Of a stretch of 7,510 nucleotides of DNA, positions 1 through 5,946 are shown piece after piece; the stretch's first letter is position 1; every line of letters begins with the position of its first letter. The stretch is from Spirochaetaceae bacterium (GTDB lineage Bacteria; Spirochaetota; Spirochaetia; Treponematales; Breznakiellaceae), in the NCBI GenBank assembly GCA_031290205.1, contig JAITNZ010000128.1, forward strand, positions 1 through 7,510, read 5' to 3'. The notes beneath the pieces were generated by a model. That model did no database searches. It was not told the origin of the DNA and saw nothing but the letters and a program-made list of their open reading frames with translations. The position numbers and the translations under genes are program-made.

Positions 1-38
<38 letters not shown>

Positions 39-617
39 ACCGCTGGTCAAAATTTTTCAAGTTCAACTGTATGGACTGGCAACGTAGAAACGAATAATGG
101 GTTTTATATAAATGAAAGATGTGTCGGAAGATTATATATCGCTGACACTGTTGATTTATCAATCATTGCGGACGATGCATATGACTTTATATTGTCATGC
201 AACAATATTGAGCATATAGCAAACCCCATGAAGGCGGTAAAACAATGGATATTAAAATTACGACATAATGGAATTATAATAATAGTTGCCCCAAGAAAAG
301 CATCAAATTTCGACCACTATAGGAAACCTATAAGATTTGCACACTTGTTGAATGATTATAAAAAGGATACCGATGAGCATGACAATACACATCTTGAAGA
401 GATACTAAAGTTACATGATTTAACAATGGATTCTTATGCCGGAACATTTGAACAGTTCAAAGAAAGAAGTTTGAAAAATTATGAAAATCGCTGTCTGCAT
501 CACCATGTATTTGATATGAGAGTATTGAAACAAATATGTAGCTATTTTAATCTTGAAATACTCTTTACCGAAGAAAAATATTGTGATTATATAATTGTAG
601 CAAAAAATATCACCTAA
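39..617 (+). CDS. SAM-dependent class I methyltransferase, 5'-truncated
   Basis: The frame is open from the poly-C tract to the TAA at 615-617, giving 192 residues. The start codon is missing; the TTG at 192 is internal, because the preceding residues (GQNFSSSTVWTGN, then YIADTVDL and DDAYDFILS) fit the family. Visible class I (Methyltransf_11-like) signatures are an acidic strand-2 region (IADTVDLS), a motif IV-like YDFILSCNNIEHIANP, and a following helix and strand ending NGIIIIVAPR. A conserved C-terminal stretch carries FDHYRKP, THLEEILKLHDL and NRCLHHHVFD. The SAM-binding GxGxG loop would lie upstream and is absent. The substrate cannot be read; relatives often sit in sugar or surface-glycan clusters, but no such neighbour is visible. 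Base composition is much more AT-rich than the rest of the window, suggesting transfer. It converges on the beta-helix gene downstream. Confidence 0.8.
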   Translation, partial: TAGQNFSSSTVWTGNVETNNGFYINERCVGRLYIADTVDLSIIADDAYDFILSCNNIEHIANPMKAVKQWILKLRHNGIIIIVAPRKASNFDHYRKPIRFAHLLNDYKKDTDEHDNTHLEEILKLHDLTMDSYAGTFEQFKERSLKNYENRCLHHHVFDMRVLKQICSYFNLEILFTEEKYCDYIIVAKNIT

Positions 618-620
618 TCA

Positions 621-663
621 GCATCCCCGCCAGCAGCCCTACTACCAGCGCCGCCGGGGATGC
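621..663. terminator. Inverted repeat between convergent genes, possible bidirectional terminator
   Basis: A perfect 9-bp inverted repeat, GCATCCCCG at 621-629 and CGGGGATGC at 655-663, encloses a 25-nt GC-rich loop. It sits exactly between the stop of the methyltransferase gene (617) and the stop of the minus-strand beta-helix gene (670). This position suits termination of both transcripts. No U-tract follows the stem on the plus strand; on the minus strand a T-run appears only about 13 nt after the stem. A classical intrinsic terminator is therefore uncertain. Confidence 0.35.
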
Positions 664-669
664 CGTCAG

Positions 670-2748
670 TTATTGCCGCTCGTATGCCCCCATGTCGATG
701 ATGCCCTTTTTGCGGGGGGCGCCGTCGAGGTCTTTGAGGGCGGACAGGAAGTTTGTCCATGCGCCGTGAATGGCGATAACGGCGTCTGTCCATGTTGATG
801 GGGCGGACTGCCCATCGTAGAGGCTGTTGCTACCCACGTTGACGCCCGCGGCGCCGCTGAGCTGGTAGTTGGCGGCGCTGGTGGGCGCCCAGCCGCCGGT
901 GGAGGGGTCAATCCAGCCCTCGAAGGGGGAGTCTGAAACGGCTATGCTTGCGGCGGTGTTGGTGCCCCAATTCACCGTGTCCCATCCGCCGGAACCCTCC
1001 ACGAGGCTGTTGGTCCAGGTTGATGTGCCAGGGTAAGTGATATCGTTGTAAACATTAGCACCACTGCTTGCAGTATTTCCCCATACGATGCTGTTCCGGA
1101 TGTCCGATTCCCATAAGTTTTCGTTGCACATACCGCCGCCGCTGGCGCCTGCCTTGTTGCCCGCGATGGTTACGTTGGTAAGGACGAGTTTGTCGTGGGC
1201 GTTGTTGTAGATGCCGCCGCCTTTGTCGCCTGCCTGATTGCCCGCGATGAGGACGTTGGTAAGGACGAGTGTGTCGTAGTAGAAGTTGTAGATGCCGCCG
1301 CCGTGATCTTCCGCCGTATTGCCCGCGATAGTCACATTGGTGAGAACAAGTTTGCAGCCGTCATTGTAGATGCCGCCCCCCTTTGCTGTCGTCTGATTGT
1401 CAATAATGTCTACGTTGGTGAGGATGAGCGAGGAGGAGGCTCTGTTTACTATGCCGCTGCCTTGGTTGCCCGCAATGAGGACATTCGTAAGGATTGGCGA
1501 GGATTGGACGTTGAACATGCCGCAGCCCCTATTGCCCACGATGGTCACATTGGTAATGGCGGGTGCGGAACGGTAGTTGTACATACCGCCGCCTCCGCTT
1601 CCCTGATTGCCCGTGATGGTGAGGTTTGTAAGCACGGGTGAGGGGGGTGTCCCATTAAGGGAATTACAGCTGAGTATGCCGCCACCGAGCATGCCCATGA
1701 CATCCTCCTCCGTTTCGAACGTTTCGGAAGCCGCATTGCCGCATTTGATAGTGAAGCCGTCCAGTTTTGCGGTGCTGTTGGTTCCCTCGGGGATGGTAAC
1801 CACATGGTAGGCGTTGTTGTCCATCACGGTGAAGTCTGTGGCGGTGGTAACATCAATGCCGTTGTCGTCACCGTTCAGGTCGCCTGAGAGGATGGTTTCG
1901 TAGGTAGCGGCAAACTCAGGCTTGATGGTGCCGTAGCCGGCGCCGCTCCCGTCAGTGTTGAAACGCCCCGCCCGGGCGCTCTGGTCGGTGGCGCTCACTG
2001 TGCCCGACAGCCCGTTGGCAAAGCCGCCGTACACCGCGACATTGCTGGCAAGGGTAAAGCTGGCGGCATGTCCTGTGGGGGCGTCGTCGCTGTGGGTGTT
2101 CCACGGAATGTAGGTTCCCGCCGCCACATAGACCTTCACGGCGCTTCCCCGGTCCGCTGCTTTTACGAGCACATCATAGAGCTTTTTGTTGTTTACGGCG
2201 TTGTCCCAGTTGCTGCCATCGCGGAGTCCGGCGCCGTAGTTGCTTGCATAATACTCCGGCAGCTCAGCAAGCGGCTCTTTGTTATGGGACCAGAGCGGCT
2301 CCGGCTCCCCGTCCAGCGACCAAGCGCGGGTCGGCGGCGCGACGCCGGGCGTGGTGATCGTTACCAGGACGATGCCCTGCCCGTTGTCGGGAACATTTTG
2401 CACCGTAAGCGTGTAAACCGCCTCGGAATCCTTCGTGATGCTTAGCGCCGTGATGTATTCTGCCGTAGGGCAGCCCCCGCCATTTGTGAACGTGAAGAGC
2501 GCCCGTAAATCCGCTGTTGGCGTGTCGTTCGTAAGCCCCGGAATAGCCTTGCTAAAGTCGAGCCCGAGCTTCGCCTTCCCATTTGCCGCCTTATCCGGCA
2601 CGAGGCGGATCCACACCGTTTCGCTGTTCTGATTCACGCCCGAACCTGCCGCAATTACCTCGCAGGAGGCAAACGCAGCCGCCGCCAAAACAACCAGCGC
2701 CAAACCAGAAAAAACAATTTTTTTTACCCTTTTCAGCTTCACATGCAT
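670..2748 (-). CDS. Surface lipoprotein with right-handed beta-helix repeats (PMP-like)
   Basis: A 692-residue protein. The N-terminus has Lys/Arg residues, a hydrophobic core (about 11-25) and FASC with Cys29, which fits a relaxed spirochaete lipobox, so export and lipid anchoring are likely. Residues about 40-145 form a beta-rich domain (VWIRLVPD...YTLTVQNVP). Residues about 165-330 hold a pre-helix region (DGSNWDNA, KVYVAAGTYIP, VAVYGGF) typical of polymorphic-outer-membrane-like proteins. Residues about 370-545 are seven tandem rungs of the type LTNVTIAGN-x-GGGIYN, with a degenerate eighth (IRNSIVWGN). The C-terminus ends LDGAPRKKGIIDMGAYERQ, the usual end of such beta-helix proteins. The start is fixed by GAGGAG at 2755-2760, 6 nt before ATG, and by an upstream consensus promoter. 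The likely role is adhesion or surface display; the ligand is unknown. A secreted, non-lipidated form is the alternative. Confidence 0.85.
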   Translation of the reverse strand: MHVKLKRVKKIVFSGLALVVLAAAAFASCEVIAAGSGVNQNSETVWIRLVPDKAANGKAKLGLDFSKAIPGLTNDTPTADLRALFTFTNGGGCPTAEYITALSITKDSEAVYTLTVQNVPDNGQGIVLVTITTPGVAPPTRAWSLDGEPEPLWSHNKEPLAELPEYYASNYGAGLRDGSNWDNAVNNKKLYDVLVKAADRGSAVKVYVAAGTYIPWNTHSDDAPTGHAASFTLASNVAVYGGFANGLSGTVSATDQSARAGRFNTDGSGAGYGTIKPEFAATYETILSGDLNGDDNGIDVTTATDFTVMDNNAYHVVTIPEGTNSTAKLDGFTIKCGNAASETFETEEDVMGMLGGGILSCNSLNGTPPSPVLTNLTITGNQGSGGGGMYNYRSAPAITNVTIVGNRGCGMFNVQSSPILTNVLIAGNQGSGIVNRASSSLILTNVDIIDNQTTAKGGGIYNDGCKLVLTNVTIAGNTAEDHGGGIYNFYYDTLVLTNVLIAGNQAGDKGGGIYNNAHDKLVLTNVTIAGNKAGASGGGMCNENLWESDIRNSIVWGNTASSGANVYNDITYPGTSTWTNSLVEGSGGWDTVNWGTNTAASIAVSDSPFEGWIDPSTGGWAPTSAANYQLSGAAGVNVGSNSLYDGQSAPSTWTDAVIAIHGAWTNFLSALKDLDGAPRKKGIIDMGAYERQ
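1114..1641 (-). repeat. Tandem beta-helix rung repeats within the surface protein gene
   Basis: Seven in-frame repeats of roughly 20-26 codons encode the consensus [L/I]-TNVTIAGN-x(3-6)-GGGIYN. The three rungs nearest the C-terminus (residues about 467-542) are most alike, with near-identical cores TNVTIAGN, TNVLIAGN and TNVTIAGN. Rungs 2 and 3 are shorter and lack the GGG triplet, reading GCGMFN and GSGIVN. The Asn ladder and Gly-rich turns are those expected of a parallel beta-helix. Repeated DNA of this kind can gain or lose whole rungs by recombination without a frameshift. Confidence 0.85.
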
Positions 2749-2790
2749 AAAAAACTCCTCTGTGGGTTTTGCCCCGCTATCTTTTTAGTA

Positions 2791-2821
2791 GTCGCCCTAC
2801 GGGCGGCTTCGCTTTCAAGCG
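2791..2821 (-). promoter_or_regulatory. Hairpins in the 5' leader of the beta-helix gene
   Basis: Between the promoter and the start codon of the minus-strand gene lie two short inverted repeats. One is GTCGCCC/GGGCGGC at 2791-2807 with a TAC loop: six Watson-Crick pairs, plus one position that is a T-G wobble on the plus strand and an A-C mismatch on the minus. The other is CGCTT/AAGCG at 2810-2821 with a 2-nt loop. The predicted leader is about 85 nt long. They could be a transcript-stabilising or regulatory structure, or a remnant of a dispersed hairpin repeat. No known riboswitch is recognised. Confidence 0.4.
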
Positions 2822-2841
2822 CTTACGCAACGTTCAATCAA

Positions 2842-2870
2842 ATTATAAACCGAATATTGGAATATGTCAA
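2842..2870 (-). promoter_or_regulatory. Consensus sigma-70 promoter of the beta-helix gene
   Basis: Read on the minus strand, TTGACA (complement of 2865-2870) is followed by exactly 17 nt and TATAAT (complement of 2842-2847). Both hexamers match the housekeeping consensus perfectly with the optimal spacer. Transcription should start near 2835, leaving a leader of about 85 nt before the ATG at 2748. No other gene lies between, so this should drive the surface lipoprotein strongly. Confidence 0.85.
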
Positions 2871-2886
2871 GACAACGCAATCTCGG

Positions 2887-2904
2887 TCCAGCAATTCCGA
2901 ATTC
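2887..2904 (+). repeat. 18-nt direct repeat, copy 1
   Basis: TCCAGCAATTCCGAATTC recurs with a single mismatch at 4118-4135. This copy forms the left border of the CACGAAC inverted-repeat element. The right border at 3035-3050 begins with the same GAATTC and continues TGAATTACTG. Confidence 0.7.
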
Positions 2905-3047
2905 AACCACGAACCTCACGAACAACACGAACGGAAGACGAAATGAATATGAATAATGGTGCAAAACAAGGCAGAAATCGTGAGAATTGTGCGCAATTTG
3001 TTCGTGTAGTTCGTGTCGTTCGTGGTTAATTTTCGAATTCTGAATTA
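2892..3047. repeat. REPIN-like inverted repeat made of CACGAAC units
   Basis: The left arm at 2905-2932 contains three CACGAAC units spaced 9 nt apart. The right arm at 3000-3027 is its reverse complement with three mismatches in 28. The arms are separated by 67 nt and framed by AATTC-rich ends (CAATTCCGAATTC at 2892, GAATTCTGAATT at 3035). Translated shadows of such repeats (NHEPHEQHER, FVRVVRVVRG) are a familiar annotation artefact in bacterial genomes. Two inverted units around a spacer resemble a REPIN-type mobile palindrome, but no associated transposase is in the window. It lies just upstream of the beta-helix gene promoter. Confidence 0.75.
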
Positions 3048-3114
3048 CTGCACACAGCTAGGGTGCAATTTATTTTTCGTGGTACATTCCAAAAGTGTGA
3101 AATACTATATTGTT

Positions 3115-3286
3115 GACGAGGGGGGCGTTGCGGGGGGATACCCCCCGCAGAGAGGGTAGCGACGCAATTTTGCGGCGCGTAGGGGGAGACTTCCCCCTCC
3201 TCTACTGGATTACTACCATAGTGCCGACTGATTTACTCAGAATTTGGAAGTGCACCCCGCCCGAAGAGGGGGACTCGCCGCACTTC
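3115..3286. repeat. Cluster of GC-rich hairpins in a non-coding region
   Basis: Four inverted repeats lie close together. TGCGGGGGG at 3129-3137 pairs perfectly with CCCCCCGCA at 3141-3149 around ATA. CGCAA/TTGCG lies at 3163-3174. AGGGGGA at 3181-3187 pairs with TCCCCCT at 3192-3198. GAAGTGC at 3247-3253 pairs with GCACTTC at 3280-3286, with a nested CCCC/GGGG. No convincing gene covers them; an open frame across the area has no family resemblance. The block could be a dispersed GC-rich repeat element, a structured leader of the gene at 3345, or a non-coding RNA. The sequence alone does not decide between these. Confidence 0.55.
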
Positions 3287-3334
3287 GTGTTAGTTGCTAT
3301 ACTCATTGCTAGTAATCACGCAGAAATCATTTTT

Positions 3335-3339
3335 GGAGG
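3335..3339 (+). promoter_or_regulatory. Shine-Dalgarno GGAGG that fixes the start at 3345
   Basis: GGAGG precedes two adjacent in-frame ATG codons at 3342 and 3345 with gaps of 2 and 5 nt. The 5-nt gap equals that seen at modA (GGAGG at 4212-4216, ATG at 4222). This makes 3345 the better start, and rules out the upstream TTG at 3294. Confidence 0.75.
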
Positions 3340-3344
3340 ATATG

Positions 3345-4091
3345 ATGCCACTGAACTTAGTTACCCAGTTGCTTGGGTATGATTTTGACACCGCGCAACG
3401 CTTCGCGGAGGGGCTTATCAGCACAATGACGGGCGATAAGCGTATCATCAAGTTTGAGGACGTTGCGCTGAGGAGTTCGCGCACCAAGCGGGGAGTCAAG
3501 CTGCAAGGGGAGTTCTTCTCTATGCAGTTCATGTTTCTGTACTCGACGGATGCCGCATATATGTATAGCGAGCACATCCCCCGACCAGTCGCGCTGTTCT
3601 ACGACATTGTGCACATCATAGGCTCTTACATAGGGCTTAAGATGCCTGAGCCCGTCGAGCTTGCCATGGATGACGCTTCAATCGAGCGCTGCATCAGCTT
3701 GCTGGTGAAAAGCACTAACCCACGCTTCAAGGAGTTAGCGGATATGGCAAGCCGGTTTCAGTGGAAGGAGCCCAGATACGAAAACATTGCGGGCAACCTC
3801 ACGATTCACTGGTACTGCGCCCGGTCCGATAACCCGTCGGCGCTCAAGCTCATCGCTCGCTTCTGCGCGGAGTACGAGGTACAAGAAGCGGTGCTGCTCG
3901 ATGTACGCAAAGGATACGACCACGTTACGCTGATCTGTTGCGGTAATGATGTGTTTTACGCCGCCTGTGAGCTTGACTTCATTGAAACAATACTCGCGGA
4001 CATTACCCGCATCACCTTTAAGTTTATCATCAAGGTAGAGCGCGGCGATCCGGATGTAGCGCGCTCGTTAGATATGAAGACGTATAAGTAA
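3345..4091 (+). CDS. Hypothetical cytoplasmic protein, 248 aa
   Basis: I do not recognise this family. The protein starts MPLNLVTQLLGYDFD and has no signal peptide or convincing membrane segment, so it is probably cytoplasmic. It mixes helices and strands: a hydrophobic, aromatic stretch at about 57-100 (FFSMQFMFLYSTD, then PVALFYDIVHIIGSYIG), an amphipathic helix region at about 110-140, and a beta-like C-terminal part at about 150-235 (LTIHWYCAR, HVTLICCGNDVFYAAC, ITFKFIIKVERG). Five of its six cysteines lie in that C-terminal half, including a CC pair at 198-199, but no metal-site pattern stands out. The coding frame is long, has a strong ribosome site, and its codon use resembles the mod genes, so it is very likely real. 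A possible -10 TATACT lies at 3298-3303 without a good -35. It precedes modA by 130 nt in the same direction; a functional link is not evident. Confidence 0.8.
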   Translation: MPLNLVTQLLGYDFDTAQRFAEGLISTMTGDKRIIKFEDVALRSSRTKRGVKLQGEFFSMQFMFLYSTDAAYMYSEHIPRPVALFYDIVHIIGSYIGLKMPEPVELAMDDASIERCISLLVKSTNPRFKELADMASRFQWKEPRYENIAGNLTIHWYCARSDNPSALKLIARFCAEYEVQEAVLLDVRKGYDHVTLICCGNDVFYAACELDFIETILADITRITFKFIIKVERGDPDVARSLDMKTYK

Positions 4092-4117
4092 TGTCCAGTT
4101 ACTCGTTATACACACAC

Positions 4118-4135
4118 TCCAGCAATTCCAAATTC
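4118..4135 (+). repeat. 18-nt direct repeat, copy 2
   Basis: TCCAGCAATTCCAAATTC differs by one base from 2887-2904. It continues TGGATGACTG, resembling the sequence after the right border of the CACGAAC element (TGAATTACTG at 3041-3050). It lies between the hypothetical gene and modA. CCAG-C-AATT/AATT-CTGG also makes it an imperfect palindrome, but no T-run follows, so it is a poor terminator. Confidence 0.65.
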
Positions 4136-4221
4136 TGGATGACTGTGCCAGCACAAATGGGGGGTAGCTGAAGGTGTTCTTTTTTGGCATAATACGAGTA
4201 TCAAAAACTTTGGAGGTTTTT

Positions 4222-5019
4222 ATGAAAAATGTATCGAAAATGACTAAATTGGTGCTTTTTGCCGCGCTTTTAATCGCAGTTCAAAGCCCGCTCACGCTCT
4301 TTGCCAGCGGGGGCGGCGAAAAAACGACGCTCACGCTTGCCGCCGCTGCCAGCTTGAAAAATGTCTTTGACGGGAAGCTCATCCCTCAGTTTCAGGCAAA
4401 GCACTCGAATATCAAGATTGAGGGCACTTACGACAGTTCCGGCAAACTGCAAACGCAGATTGAAAACGGGCTTGCCGCTGATGTTTTCTTTTCCGCTGCG
4501 CCTGCGCAGATGAACGCCCTTGTGACCGGCGGTTTCGTCAACGCTGAGGACGTGAACAAGCTGCTGCAAAACAAACTCGTGCTGATAAAGAAAAAAGGCT
4601 CGACGACGACGGTAAGCGACTTTGCAAGCGCCGCGAAAGCGAAAACAATCGCTCTCGGCGACCCGAAAAGCGTTCCCGCAGGGCAGTATGCGCAAGCGGC
4701 TTTTACGAAGCTTGGCAACTGGGCGGCGGTGAATGCCGCAGGGAAGGTAAGCCTTGGCACCAATGTTACGGAAGTGCTCGGCTGGGTTGCTGCCGGCAGC
4801 GCCGAAGTCGGCGTCGTCTATGCCACTGATGCGGCTTTCAATAAGGATGTCGAGGTGATTGCCGTGTTGCAGGACGGCGTTCTCGCTGAGCCGGCGATTT
4901 ATCCTGTCGCCGTTACCGCGAAATCGGAGCACCCGGAAGCTGCAAAACTTTTCGTGCAGTATCTGGCGTCTCCTGACGGCATTGCCGTGTTCAAGGAGTA
5001 TGGGTTCATAGAGAATTAA
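4222..5019 (+). CDS. modA: Molybdate ABC transporter substrate-binding protein ModA
   Basis: A 265-residue periplasmic binding protein that captures molybdate (and tungstate) and delivers it to ModB. The start is set by GGAGG at 4212-4216, 5 nt before ATG; an upstream TTG-type extension has no ribosome site. Residues 1-28 form a signal peptide (KK-rich start, LVLFAALLIAV core, LFA then SGGGE). It lacks a Cys at the usual lipobox place, so cleavage by signal peptidase I is expected. By family alignment, the oxyanion ligands map to Ser44 (AAASL), Ser73 (DSSGK), Ala153 (VPAGQY), Val182 (TNVTEVL) and Tyr200 (VVYATDA), all conserved. Other signatures are LAADVFFSA and IYPVAVTAKSEHPEAA. It is the first gene of modABC; modB follows after 24 nt. 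A weak CATAAT -10 at 4188-4193 may belong to its promoter. No clear ModE operator is seen. Confidence 0.97.
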   Translation: MKNVSKMTKLVLFAALLIAVQSPLTLFASGGGEKTTLTLAAAASLKNVFDGKLIPQFQAKHSNIKIEGTYDSSGKLQTQIENGLAADVFFSAAPAQMNALVTGGFVNAEDVNKLLQNKLVLIKKKGSTTTVSDFASAAKAKTIALGDPKSVPAGQYAQAAFTKLGNWAAVNAAGKVSLGTNVTEVLGWVAAGSAEVGVVYATDAAFNKDVEVIAVLQDGVLAEPAIYPVAVTAKSEHPEAAKLFVQYLASPDGIAVFKEYGFIEN

Positions 5020-5043
5020 TCAGCATAAACGCAGGTTGTAAGA

Positions 5044-5946
5044 ATGAATCTGTCCCCTATACTGATTTCGATGCAAACTGCGGCGGCGGCAATCTTCGTG
5101 ACGTTTTTCGTCGGGCTTGCCGCCGCTAAATTTGTCGCTGACACGAAGAGCACTGCTCTCAAGATGCTGATTGACGGCATCCTCACGATGCCGCTGGTGC
5201 TGCCGCCGACGGTGGCGGGGTTTTTCTTGCTCTTTCTCTTCGGCGTCGAGGGACCTATCGGGAAGTTTTTCCTCAACTTTTTCGCCGTCCGCATCGCCTT
5301 TTCGTGGGGGGCGACCGTCATCGCCGCTGTCGTAATTTCATTCCCGCTGATGTATCGTTCGGCACGGGGGGCGCTTGAACAAATCGACCCCGTGCTCGTC
5401 TATGCCGGACGGACGCTCGGCATGAGCGAGTGGCGTATCTTCACGAGGGTGCGCCTCCCCATAGCCGGACCGGGCATCGCGGGCGGCGGCGTCCTCGCTT
5501 TTGCCCGCGGGCTTGGCGAATTCGGCGCAACAGCGATGATTGCCGGAAACATCGCCGGCAAAACGCGGACGCTCCCCCTCGCCGTCTATTCGGAAGTTGC
5601 CGCCGGTAACTGGGATACCGCACTCGATTACGTCATCGTCATCGTGCTCTTCAGCTTTATCGTCGTCGCTTTGATAAACGCCTGCGCCACAGGCGCTTCA
5701 AGCCCATGCAAACGGCGCTCGCCGTCAAACTGCCTAAGCAGGGCGCCACAGGCGCCTTCAGCCCATGCAAACGGCGCTCGCAGTCCCAAACGCCTAAGCA
5801 GGTTTATAGCTGCCTTCAAACCGCCACAGGCGGTTTCAGCCCATGTAAACGGCGCTCACAGTCTCAAATGCTTTAGCAGGTTTATAGCTGCCTTCAAGCT
5901 TGCCTTCACTAAGTTAAGGGCGTTTCATTTTTCAGGTAAAGAATGA
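5044..5946 (+). CDS. modB: Molybdate ABC transporter permease ModB with repeat-derived C-terminal tail
   Basis: The inner-membrane channel of the molybdate transporter. Hydrophobic segments lie at about 10-30, 50-67, 84-104, 145-168 and 195-213. The EAA loop that docks on ModC is clear at about 118-160: YAGRTLGMSEWRIFTRVRLP, then a conserved AFARGLGEFGAT. Family members are usually about 220-230 residues, and homology ends near residue 213 (VVALINA). The remaining ~87 residues are Arg/Lys/Ala/Ser-rich and are translated from a three-copy DNA repeat (5684-5897), not from ancestral modB sequence. The tail should lie beyond the last membrane helix and may be disordered. The TGA at 5944-5946 overlaps the modC ATG at 5943, so translation is probably coupled. 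Only a weak AGG (5033-5035) precedes the start. Whether the tail is tolerated or functional is unknown. Confidence 0.95.
   Translation: MNLSPILISMQTAAAAIFVTFFVGLAAAKFVADTKSTALKMLIDGILTMPLVLPPTVAGFFLLFLFGVEGPIGKFFLNFFAVRIAFSWGATVIAAVVISFPLMYRSARGALEQIDPVLVYAGRTLGMSEWRIFTRVRLPIAGPGIAGGGVLAFARGLGEFGATAMIAGNIAGKTRTLPLAVYSEVAAGNWDTALDYVIVIVLFSFIVVALINACATGASSPCKRRSPSNCLSRAPQAPSAHANGARSPKRLSRFIAAFKPPQAVSAHVNGAHSLKCFSRFIAAFKLAFTKLRAFHFSGKE
5684..5897 (+). repeat. Three-copy hairpin-headed repeat inserted in the modB 3' end
   Basis: Three copies begin at 5684, 5740 and 5818. Each has a stem, an ACA loop, then a shared body beginning GCCCATGCAAACGGCGCTC (one T change in copy 3) and ending near AAGCAGG or AGCAGG. 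Stems differ: GCGCC/GGCGC (5684-5696), AGGGCGCC/GGCGCCTT with one G-T wobble (5740-5758), and AAACCGCC/GGCGGTTT (5818-5836). Copies 2 and 3 share the 19-nt extension GGTTTATAGCTGCCTTCAA at 5801-5819 and 5879-5897; copy 1 lacks it. Loop-to-loop spacings are 59 and 78 nt, so copy 1 is read in a different frame from copies 2 and 3. None introduces a stop. Confidence 0.9.

Noticed and set aside
1195..1641. A 148-codon plus-strand open frame opposite the beta-helix gene
   Set aside because: It is the antisense shadow of the repeated rungs; its own repeats (DAAA, IARD) follow from the sense-strand repeats and it has no ribosome site.
2743..3029. Short plus-strand frames encoding NHEPHEQHER and FVRVVRVVRG
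   Set aside because: These are translations of the CACGAAC inverted repeat, a common annotation artefact, without ribosome sites.
3049..3076. Intrinsic terminator (TGCAC/GTGCA stem followed by a T-rich run)
   Set aside because: The stem has only 5 bp and no plus-strand gene precedes it.
3294..3344. TTG start extending the hypothetical protein by 17 residues
   Set aside because: GGAGG at 3335-3339 lies inside that extension and points to ATG 3345.
3110..3382. A 90-codon frame across the GC-rich hairpins
   Set aside because: It is low-complexity hairpin sequence, lacks a ribosome site, and overlaps the better supported gene starting at 3345.
4101..4200. ModE operator upstream of modA
   Set aside because: CGTTATA at 4104-4110 resembles a half-site, but there is no properly spaced partner; ACTCGT and ACGAGT are about 90 nt apart, too far for one operator.
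4270..4932. A 220-codon minus-strand frame inside modA
   Set aside because: modA on the opposite strand has complete family motifs; the antisense frame has no family resemblance and no supporting start.
5684..5897. CRISPR array reading of the modB tail repeats
   Set aside because: Spacing is irregular (59 and 78 nt), the shared body is longer than a CRISPR repeat, there are no unique spacers of uniform size, and the sequence is inside an open coding frame.
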